Below, in pieces: positions 11,501 to 23,500 of a DNA stretch of 64,000 bases; position 1 is the first letter of the stretch; every line of letters begins with the position of its first letter. A program made the translations under genes and the position numbers. Under the pieces are notes generated by a model that had not been told where the DNA came from, ran no database searches, and was given only the letters and a program-made list of their open reading frames with translations. The DNA comes from Anagrus nilaparvatae (lineage: Eukaryota > Arthropoda > Insecta > Hymenoptera > Mymaridae): NCBI GenBank assembly GCA_022575985.1, contig JAKSXM010000007.1:28336501-28400500 (forward strand), written 5' to 3'.

Positions 11501-14500
11501 AAATGGTAAATTATCAATTTTTCTTGCGAATTCACAAAAAAAATCGAGAATACTCGAATTTTTTGTTAATATACTAAATTTAGTAAACATACGATTTTTT
11601 TCGAATATTTACAAATTTTTTCGAAAATGTTCTAATTTTTTTGTTAGTATAAGGAAGTTACTTTTTACAGTGTATATATTATATATATAAAACCTAGTTT
11701 TATCAAAAATTATAATTTTAACATACGTAAACATTAAATTATGGCCCTTTCTCATTCACGAGAACTGTTGTGAGTAACTGAGTAAGATAATATTAAAGAA
11801 ACCTTCATCTCATGGAGTTGTAACAAAAAGGTGCAATGAAGGTTTTTATCCTCTCCAGGTCTTAAATATGGAAGTCACATTTAAAATTATATTCAAAATT
11901 ATATATAAAATTACATAACATTCAAAAAATTTTTTTTACGAGTATGGTTTTTTTCTTGTCTGCAACTCTAAAATTGAAGAAATTATAATTACGTAAAGCA
12001 TTATTAAAAACATTATTTTATATTTAGTAGCTTAGAAACTACAATATTGTATAATATAGCGGATATTTAAACAAAATTTAATGATGTTCATTTAAATAAA
12101 TAAATAAATTTAATGCATAATAATAATGTGAAGTAAAATTTTTTAAACATAATAGAATACATAATTATAATGTTAAATTATCAGAAAGCCTCAAACGATA
12201 TCAAGGAAAGAATTTTCAAAAGCAGCTTATGCTATTCACATGCATAATATCTCATCTCTGTACACTAACAAAATGCTATTCATATTATTGATTGGATAAT
12301 AATTACGTAACGGTACTTAAACAGTGTTTTACCTGCTTTAATAACTTAGAAATAATTAGTACGATAACTTAGTATGATATTTTGTTTTAATATAATCTCA
12401 TAATAACTTCGTTGCTCGTACGTCAGCATTTAATGCGAAAGACTGATGAAATCAAAAAGATCCAAATTAAAAAGTTTTGTAATTTGAATAAGCTGGCTTT
12501 AATTTTAAAACTAATAGTTTTTAATTTGTATTGCTAATTTATTTTATTAAACCTCAAAATTAATTTTTTTTCTATGGCATATTAAATATTTCATATGCCT
12601 AAGAACCGCACAAAAAGAACCATAATGGTTTTCCATATGATAAATCAAATGGTTAACCATAAGGTATATTATTGACCCAAAAAGGTTATTTAAATATTTT
12701 CTAATTTTCTTAAGATGGCGGACTAAAAAGCATTTAAAAAGCAACTTTTTACATTACCTGAGGATTTTTTAGGATGAGAGAAACGTTTTCATAGAGAAAA
12801 ATTTTTATTTTTTTATCCGAACATATTTTCCGATTTTCCAAGATGGTGGACCAAAAAACAAAAGAAATTCATAATTTTTAAATTACTTTTTACTTTATAA
12901 AATATTTTTGGGTTTTTAAGGTTGAGAAAAACGTTTTTATGGATGCAAATATTTATTTTTTCACCCCAAAATATTTTTTCTAATCCAAGGCAGACAAAAA
13001 ACATAAAAAAGGGAACATTCTACACTAAATGTAGAAATTTACTTTTTAATGCTTTTTGTTCCACCATCTTTGAAAATTGAAAAATATGTTGGGGTAAAAA
13101 ATTTTTTTTTCTATAAAAACGTTTCATCATCTTCAAAAATCCCCCAGGAAATGAAGAAAATTCGGATAAAAAAATAAAAATTTTTTCTATGAAAACGTTT
13201 CTCTCATCCTCAAAATTCCTTAGGTAATGTAGAAAGTTGCTTTTTAAATTCTTTTTAGTCCGCCATCTTGGAAAATCGGAAAATATGTTAGGGTAAAAAA
13301 ATAAAAATTTTCCTCTATGAAAAAGTTTCTCTCATCCTCAAAAATCCCCAAGTAATGTAAAAAGTTCATTCTATTATATTATTTGGTCCACCATATTGGA
13401 AAATCGGAAAATATTTAAATAACCTTTTTGGGTCAATAATATACCTTATGGTTAACCATTTGGTTTATCTTATGGAAAACCATTATGGTTCTTTTTGTGC
13501 GAGATTTTTTTTTTCCGCCCCCATGTCCTACACCACCACTGCCTAGTCCTCCAACTTGCTCTCCCTCTCCTTCTCACCCTACCAATATACCTTCCGGCTT
13601 CGGTAAGAAATTATATTAGAGAGAGTTTTATCTAATAATTAGTAGCAGTATATGTCGATCATATAATATAGTACTCCAGTCAATATATGGAGGGGAGTTT
13701 AAATTTTCCGATCACTACTAGATTTGGTCTATAGGTTTTTTCAGGACTGGATTACGCGATACCAATGATACCAGTGATACCAGTGATATTGGTATCACTT
13801 TTAAAATTGGTATTGGTATCGGTATCACTTTTGTTATATTTATTAATTATTAATTTTGAAAGGTTTTCTATAGGTTTTTTGGGTCGCTGAATCCGAATCC
13901 GGGGTCGAAAATTGCTGGAAAATAAGGGAAAACCTTTAAAACAGCAAAACTACCCATTTTTAGAGTTATTTATGCAAAATAATGGGACTGAAGCTAAAAT
14001 TATCAAGTAAATGCCATTTTTTCTAGATTATTTAACAAAACATTGAGTGTATTTGATACCACACCAAAAGTGGTTAAGTAGGGCAAATTATAGGGGAGAA
14101 AAACTGCCCCTAGAATAAGGAAAATTACAAAAATCATAAAGAAAAGAATATTTAAACTATTTTTTATCTCTGTTTCTAGTATTTATTAATATTTTATGGT
14201 ATTTAATAATATTATGACATATTAATTATCGTTCGGGGGGGGGGGGGTTAAAATGGGTAGAAACTACCCCAAAAATTAAAAAAAAAATTAAAAAACGGTT
14301 AAATTTTTTTTCTTGCTTTTTCATTTGCAACCGAAAAAATAGCAATATAAGTAGTACAAAAAAATTTTTCAACCCCCCATCCGTGAGGGTAAACCCACCC
14401 CTAAATTTGAAAACTATGAAAATCATGATGAACAATTTTTTTTTTTAACTTTTCAATCTACAGTCTAGTATTTAATAACATTTCGTGACAATTTACCCTT

Positions 14501-17500
14501 CTGCAATATGTTAGTCGTCCCCAGGGCTTAAAAAGTGGGTGAAAACTACCCTTAAAAATTATAAAAATATTAGAAAAATAGTTAAAATTTTCTTTTACTT
14601 TTTGTTTTGCAACAGAAAAAATAGAAACATAAAAAGTAGGAAAAAAATTCAGAAACCTGGGTGGGGGGAGGGACACACCCTTAAATATTAAAACTATGCA
14701 AAAAGAAACAAACGACTCTCTTTTACTTTTCAATCTTGAATATTTAATAACATTTTATGAAATTATACACACCATAAAACATATTAACCCCAGGGAGCAA
14801 AAATGTGTAAAAAATATCCCGACAATTTAAAGAAAAGTAGGATTCCCGTATTTCTGGACACATAACCTAAGGAATTAATATTTTAAGTAAAAACAACACC
14901 CCAAGCCTTATATCCAAAAAAAAAACTATACCACAAGCCATACACTTCGCATCAATCCAGAGACTTTTTGAACATTAATCCAGAAAATAGGTATATTTCG
15001 TGATTCAAAACTAGATTTAACTAAATGCACTGATTTGAAACAAGAAATAAGCAAAATTCGGAAGAATTTGAGTTTCTGGCTTTAAAACAAAAAGATATAA
15101 TCTGGAAAAGAAGAGAGAAATTATTTTTTGATTAAAACCAAAAAATAGATTTCTTCTGTTTTGTAAACCAGAGTTTTAATTATTTCTAGATTTGAAACAC
15201 GAAAGTAGATTTTCAAAAATTATAACAAAATAACTTCTGGATTTAAAACCAGAAATTAATTAAATTCCGTTTTACAAAATAGAACCAATATATTTTCCTG
15301 TAATGTATCAAATAAATTGAATCTCCAATAGGAACATGTAATTTTTTTTTTTTTTTTTAATTTTCACTGTTAATTAATACATTTCTCTAAATTTATAATT
15401 TTCTTATGAAAGTCACGCTATTGTCCAAAAATACCATCCAAAATTTTACGAAAAAAAGTTTATCTTTATACAAAAGATAATAAAATATAAAAATTAAATA
15501 AAACTTAAATTAACAAATCTAACAAAAATTAAGGTACCAAATAAATAGTTAAAAAGAATATATATTTGGCTCATAAATGTTATTAACAATTAACCTGTTA
15601 ATTAAAAATTAGCGTTTTGGGGACCAGCCGTTATATTTTTGAAAGATTCATTTTATTTGATTGTTATAATAAATATTAACTCTTTGCCACCATGCTAAAT
15701 ATTTTAGAGTTGACTAGGTAATTGTTATAAACAATTAACTTTCCAAATAGATTTAAGATAATTTGAGTTTAAAATCTTAGCATCTACTATAGGTAATAAT
15801 TACAAATTATAATTATTAAAAATTTTATTGTAATTATCCCATATTAAAGGCAAATAAAATTACTAAATTCATTTCTAATTAAGTCTATACCCATATAACA
15901 TATGATAGGGATAAATAAAAAAACGAAACATCAGGCCTTACAGCGCATTCGTAGTGAGTAAAATTGATCGGTCGATCGATCGACTGATCTTATCAAGAGT
16001 ATTATAATCGCATTGTTTTTTAGATCCGGGTAGATCTGCAGCTACTAGCAGAATCTAGGAAGTCAAAACACGACCCAGGCACAAGATATAAATAAAAACA
16101 TTTAAAAATTTTTTAATAATATCAGTTGATCGATCGACCGGTCAGTTATAATACTAAGACTAATTTATAATAAAAAATGAAATGTCTGGCCTTGCACCTA
16201 CATAACCTAAGGAAATATTTTTATTTATAATAAAAACGAGACGTCAAGCCTTACACCCACAAACCTAAGGGAGTATTTTATAATAAAAAACGACACGTCA
16301 AGCCTCATACCCACATAACCTAAGGAAGCGAATTTAACAACAAACGATACGTCAAACCTTACACCCCCATAACCTAAGGGAGTAATTTATAATATAAAAC
16401 TGCACTCCAGGCATTATACCCACATAACCTAAGGCAGTAATTGATAATAAAAAACTTTACGCTAAGCCTTAGACCCACATAACCTAAGGTAGGAATTTAT
16501 GATAATAAACGATATGTCAGACATTACACCAAAGAGGTTATATAGTATAGAGCGCTCATAAGGATAGGAAAGAGCCGTGGCTGATGTATGGTGCAAACAT
16601 ATTTTCAGTATGGTAGCGTTCTTCGTTTAACAAAGCATAAGTGGGGATTTTTTTCTCTTGTATGAATGCGTTTGTGTATTAAAAGAGTATAATTATCATA
16701 ATAGAACAGCTTGGAGTACTTAATATACTATTGATCAAAAAAAGATGTGGAACTCTCGAATTTTTGAAATATTTTCCAGAAAAATTGCCTCGAAAAATTC
16801 GGGTAAAAAAAATCTGTTGACAAATTATCCTTTGATCTCTGTAAAAAATTTTATGATTGTAGCTTTATTAGGAGAGGAGGGACAGCAATAAATGCATAAA
16901 AAAAGCAAGAAAAAAAAATTTTACTCGTAAGCCATTTTTAAACGTTTAATTAATGCATTTAAAATTATTTTAAACTAACCAAATTTTAACTGCAGGTTCT
17001 TTAAACCTTTAACTTCACGGGAGCGATGGAATTTTTAAAAAGTATTAACAAATAAATTGTTTATAACAGACAAATTTGACCCCCTCCTTAAATAGGACAA
17101 ATTTGTCCCCCCCCCCCTTAAATAGGACACCCCCTCCCTATAAACATTTTCCATGTTAAAATAGAAAATATAAAAAAACATTATTTTGAATACGTGGTAA
17201 AAACTATACTATTTTGAAAAAGTCAAAAAAGTATAGTTTTAAAAAACCGGCTTACTTATTAAGCGTTTTTCTCCTACATTCGTTTTTAATATTTCTCCTC
17301 TTATCTCATCCCTACTTTTCCCTACAGGGGAATCGTATCCTACATGTAAGACAAAGGCCATTACCATACCAAAAGTATGTCTGCACCGTTCATCTCCTAC
17401 GTACGCTCACTTATAGGATCGAGCACTCTATACTATATAATATTGCATTACACCCACAAAACTAAGACAGGAATTTATGATAAAATACAAGACGTCAAGC

Positions 17501-20500
17501 CTTACACCCAATTAACCTAAGGGAGTATTTTATAATAAAAACGACACGTCAAGCCTTACACCCACATAAACTAAGGGAGTAACTTATAATAACAAAGACA
17601 CGTCAGGCCTTACACTAACATAACCTAAGGCAGTAATTTAAAATAAAAAATGACACGTCATGCATTGCACTAACATAAACTAAGGCAGTAATTTAAAATA
17701 AAAAATGACACGTCATGCGTTACACTAACATAAACTAAGGCAGTAATTTAAAATAAAAAACACCTCAAGCCTTACATCCACATAACCTATGGGAGTAATT
17801 TATAATAAAAAATGACACATCAAGCCTAATCCCAAAATAACATAAAGGAGTAATTTATAATAAAAAACGACACGTTAAGCATTAACCCCAAATAACTTAA
17901 AGGAATAATTTATAATAACAAAGACACATCATGCCTTACACACGCATAAACTGAGGGATTTATTTTTTGTAAAAAACGACACGCCAGTTCCAAGTCCTGA
18001 CGAGTCGTTTTTTATTATAAATTACTGCTTTAGTTCATGGGGGTTTGAGCCTGGATAAAATCCTACCTTCGGTTATGTGGGTGTAAGGCCTGGCGTGTCG
18101 TCTATTGTTTTTAATTACTACCGTAGGTTATGTAGGTGTAAGGCTTGACATGTCATTTATTATTATTAATCAATAATTTAGGTTATATGGGTAAAAGGCT
18201 TGACGTGTAGTTTTATATTATAAATTACTCCCTTAGGCTTTGTGGGTGTAAGGCTTGACGTGTCGTTTTTTATTATAAATGCATACTCTATGTTATTTGG
18301 GGGTAGTCAACTTTTTTTTATTATAAATTACTCCCAATGGTTATTTGGGTGTAAGGATTGACGTGTAGTTTTTTACAGGCACCCCTCGTTATCCGCGGTT
18401 TTATTATCCGCGGTTCACCGTATCCGCGGTAGGACCAAAATATCCAATCCCTTGTTTTCCGCGGAAAAATTCTTGTTATCCGCGGTTTTTTTTGTGCACT
18501 AAAAAAAACGTCAAGAAGACAACGTCAAGAAGTATTTTGTTTCAATATGACTATGTTCAGATTTTCGAGAATATTTATAATTTTTTTCTAACCTACATTC
18601 ATTTTTAATTTTTTTTTTTTGAAGTTTATAAAATAAAATTGTATTTCGTAATTATAATGGCTCCACAATCAAGGAAAACACCCCAATCATCTAAGAAAAC
18701 ACCATCTCGCGCAAGGAGCGTCATGAATATCGCGGATAAACTCAAAATTTTGAATTTGATTGATAATGGTGAAAAAATTGCCGTAATTGCAAGGCGTTTT
18801 CAAGTGAATGAGTCGTCAATTAGGACAATACGCGATAATAAAGATAAAATCCGAAATAGTTCTCTAAATTTGGGGCAGCACACCAAATTTGTGAAGGTTG
18901 TACGCAGAAATATTCTTGAGAAAACGGAGGAAATGCTCACAATTTGGATCCAAGATTTGATACATAAAAGTATTCCAGTTACAACTGCTGCTATCAGGAG
19001 CCAAGCGATGCTTTTTCATGATTATTTGAACAAAAAATATGAAAAGAAAGAGAGTTTCAATGCAAGTAAAGGGTGGTTCGAAAATTTCAAAACAAGATAT
19101 TCTCTTCACAGTATTAAATTTACCGGTATGCGCAAATTATTGTTCATTTTAATAATTTTTTTAATTAAAATTTATTTCCATACTCTGAAGGTGAGAGTGC
19201 TAGTGCAGATCGCGAGGCTGCTCAAAGTTTTCCAGCTCAATTGGAGGCATTCATTTCCGAAAAAGGGTATTCTCCCGATCAAGTTTTCAATGCTGATGAA
19301 ACCGGTCTGTATTGGAAAAAGATGCCAAATCGTACTTGGATATCAAAAGAAGAAAAAAGAGCTTCTGGTTTCAAAGTATCCAAAGATCGATTCACTCTTT
19401 TATTTTGTGCGAATGCCTCGGGAAGTTTTCGATGCAAGCCTATGCTTGTTTACCGTTCTGAAACACCACGTGTGCTCAGGGGAAAGAATAAGGACCATCT
19501 ACCAGTTTATTGGAAGTCTAATAAAACAGCATGGGTGACACAATTGAACTTTGGCCAGTGGTTCAAAGAATCATTTATCCCTGATGTTAAGAATTTTCTT
19601 ACGTCTAAAAATCTTGCATTTAAAGTGTTGTTGTTGCTTGATAACTGTAAGAGTCACGCAGAAAGTCTTCAAGATGTTCATCCGGATGTGGAGGTGATGT
19701 TTTTTCCTCCAAACACAACATCTTTGATTCAGCCTATGGATCAAACAGTGATTGCTACGTTTAAATCATATTATTTGAGAAGAGTCATTGAAAAAATTGT
19801 ACAGACTGTCAATCACCATCGCAATTGTGAAGAATTTAATTCTATCAACGTTGTGAAAAAGTTTTGGAAAGATTTTTCCATTATGGATGCCATCACAATG
19901 ACAAAAGAGTCTTGGGCTGAAATTAAAGAATCCACTTTAAATTCTTGCTGGAGAAGAGTCTGGCCGAATGTTGTGCCACCTAAAGAAAAATCGAGAAGAA
20001 GAGAATATCAAGAGAGTGTTCGAACCATCGTAAATCTGGCTCGAACGATAGATGGAGAGGGATTTGCCGATCTTCAAGAGACTGACGTTTTAGATTTGAT
20101 GCTGCCTTCAGCAGATCTAAAGCCAGAAGAAACTGAAGAACTAGCCACACCCTTACCAGAAGTGCCAGAAACCGAACCAAATGTTGAAGTTTCTCTCAAC
20201 GGAAAAACCATTTTACAAATCATAAATTCTTTACAAACTGCCATTGATTTGGCAATGAATTATGATCCAATAATGACAAGGAGTTTGAGTTTTAAAAATA
20301 ATTGTGAAAAAGCGGTAGAAATTTATGAAGAGTTATACAAGGATGTTTTAAGACGAGCAAAGCAATCGCGGATGACAGACTTTTTTTAACAAAAAATTTG
20401 ATCCTGAACTTACTTTCATTGAAATTTTGTATTTTTTGAAATAAATTTACGTACTTTTAGGCAAAAAATCATTTTTATTAGAAAAAAAAAATTAATTTTA

Positions 20501-23500
20501 ATATAATTTGAATTTCTACGAACGTAACCCCTATTTTCCCATAAGAGTAAGGTCTTATTATCCGCGGTTTTGTTATCCGCGGTACTTTTCAGGAACGTAT
20601 CCCCCGCGGATAACGAGGGATGCCTGTAATTTAAATTACAGCCTTAAGTTATGTTAATGTATGGTCTGATGTGTCGTTTTTTATAATAATTTACAGCCTC
20701 AGGTTATATATTGGTGTAAGTCCTAAAATGTTGTTCTTTATTATAAATTCCTACATTAGGTTATGTGGGCGTAAAACATGGCGTATCGTTTTTTACCAGA
20801 AATTACTCCTTTATGTTATGTGGGTGTAAAACCTGAAGTGTCGTTTTTTAATATTAATTACTACCTTAGGTTATGTGAGTATAAGGCTTGACGAGTAGTT
20901 TTATATTACAAATTACTCCCTTAGGTTATGTGGATGTAAGGCTTGAAGTGTCGTTTTTTATTTTAAATTACAGTCTTACGGTAGCTGGGTGTAGGGCATG
21001 ACGTTTCGTATTTTATCATAAATTCCTGTCTTAGGTTTTGTTGGTGTAAGGTCTGACATGTAGTAAATTATCATAAATTCCTTCCTTAGGTATCGTGGGT
21101 GTAAGGATTGGCATGGCTTTTTTTATTATAAATTACTGCCTCTGGTTATGTTGGTGTAAGTCCTAAAATGTTGTTTTTTAATATAAATTCCTACCTTAGG
21201 TTATGTGGGTTTAATGCCGGACGTGTCGTTTTTTACCAGAAATTACTCACTTAATTTATGTTGGTGTAAAACCTGACATATTGTTTTTTAAGATTAATTA
21301 TTACATTAAGTTATGTGGGTGTAAGACTCGATATGTCATTTACTATTATAAATTATTCACTTAGGTTGTGTGGATATAAGGCTTGACGTGTAGTTTTCAT
21401 TATAAATTACTCCCTTAGGTTATGTAGGTGTAAAGCTTGACGTGTCGTTTTTTATTATAAATGCATACTTTATGTTATTTTTGGGTAGTCATTTTTTATT
21501 ATATATTACTCCCCTAGGTTATTTGGGTGTAAGGCTTGACGTGTCGTTTTTTATTATATTTTAATCCTTTATGTTATTTGCGGGGTAAGGCTGAATATGT
21601 CATTTTTTATTATAAATTACTCCCATAGATTATGTGGGTAAAAGGCTTGACGTGTCGTTTGTTATTCAATTTTCTACCTTACGTTATGTGGGAATAAAGC
21701 CTGACATGTAGTTTTATATAATAAATTTCTCCCATAGGTTAGTTTTTTATTTTAAATTACTGCTTTAGGTTATAATAGTGTAAGGCCTGACGTGCCGTCG
21801 TTTATTATAAGATACTCCCATAGTTTAAGTAGGTGTAAGGCTTGACGTGTCGTTTTTTATTATAAAATACTCCCTTATGGTATGTTGGTGTAAGGCTTGA
21901 TGTGTAGTTTTATATTATAAATTACTCCCTTAGGTTATGTGGGTGTAAGGCTTGACATGTCATTTTTTTATTTTAAATTATTGCCTTAGGTTAAGTGGGT
22001 GTAAGTCTGGAAGTGTCGATTTTTGTTACAAATTACTGCCTTAGTTTATGTGGGTGTTATGCTTAGCGTGTTTTTTTTCCAAAAAGTACTCCCTTAGGTT
22101 ATGTAGATATAAGGCTTGACGCGTCGTTTTTTTTATTAATTACTCTCTTAAGTTATGTGGATGTAAGGCCTAGTTTGTCGTTGTCTATTATAAAATACTC
22201 CCGTAGATTATGTGGTTGTAAGGCTTAACTTGTCGTTTTTTATTATAAATTACTGCCGTAGGTTATGTGGGTGTGTGGCTTGTCGTGTCGTTTTTTATTA
22301 TAAAATATTCCCTTATATTATGTGGGTGTACCAAAGGTAGGAATTCATGATAAAATTCGACGTGTCAATCCTTAAACTAACATAACCTTAAAACAGAAAA
22401 AAGTACCTATTTTTAGGATTATTTTATAATATTTTGTAACTGAACCTGAAATGATGAAATAATTATTTAACAATGTAGAAATTGCATTAATATACGTGTT
22501 GATTTTTTTTTGTAAAGCTAATAAATAGATTTTATTGTTCTTTATTTTTGCAAATAAATGTCCTTACAGTCCTTATAATTATGATACTTATAAATCGGGA
22601 TCAAATTTTGGTATACACCCTGCAAAAGTAACTAACAAAATGTTAGTTTTACTTAATGCTAAAGCATAATTGGGATATTAGGGTTTATTTTAGGAGGGAA
22701 AATCTACCCCCAATATAAGAAAAACTACGAAAATAATAATAACTATAAAAACATAAGATATTTTTTGAATATTAACATGGAAGATATTTATAGGCAGAGG
22801 GGGTTTTTCAAGCAATTCATTCGGTGGGGGGGGGGGGAATTTGCCATATTTGGAGGATGGGTCAAATGGACTAAGCATAATTTCGATGTAGGGACTTAAA
22901 ATGATTTGATTTTATGAACTTAGAATAATTCAGTTTTAAGGAATTAAAATAGTTCCGATAAATGGCTTTAGAATAATATGGATTATAGGAGCGCTTAAAA
23001 TTATATTTTTTTGGTTTAAAGATTTCAAATTATAAAGGTTTTAAAATTAAAAAAATATATTTGAACATGTTTTATCATCGGTGTGGTTCTGAGTTCCACA
23101 CCGGTTATTTTTTTAATTTTTGAATCTTGTATTAAATAGTATTTAATGATATTTTACTATTCCATGACTTAAAAACCCTTCAACAGAGGGTGACAAAGGG
23201 TAAAAACTGCCATTTATTTTAAAAAAGTAAGGCAATCAAAATTTTTTTTAAAAACTTTCTTTTAGCATTCAAAAATATATCAACATAAGCAGACACGTAT
23301 ACAGACATTTTTGTCGGGGGGTGGGGGGGGGGGGAGAAACAGAATTTTTGTAATATTTTTATGTAGTTTTTATATCCGAGAAAAAGTTTACAATCATACT
23401 TACTCCCTGGATCCTGGAATGAAAAAATGGAAACTGTCACCTACTATCAATGAAATTTATAAATTAATCATTTTATAATCTTCTTTGATCATGAAATCGA

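Larger units (their letters stand above)
15905..17994 (-). repeat. 55-bp satellite, block A (reverse orientation), with two inserts
   Basis: The unit on the + strand reads cacataacctaagggagtaa, tttataataaaaaacgacac, gtcaagccttacacc. Units differ by point changes and small deletions. The block is broken by a small element at 15,964-16,146 and a 0.9-kb element at 16,538-17,440. The orientation flips at about 17,995, where an 'acgccagttccaagtcctgacg' type junction sits. Confidence 0.9.
17995..22332 (+). repeat. 55-bp satellite, block B (forward orientation), holding Tigger
   Basis: The unit reads acgtgtcgttttttattata, aattactcccttaggttatg, tgggtgtaaggcttg. There are roughly 40 units outside the transposon at 18,376-20,626. 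Variation is mostly point change, with a few partial units. At 22,333-22,395 a partial unit is again in the reverse orientation, so the array has a second flip at its right edge. Confidence 0.9.

Noticed and set aside
14226..14733. Two hydrophobic minus-strand frames
   Set aside because: They fall in a tandem non-coding repeat with G/C runs; frames are not conserved between units.
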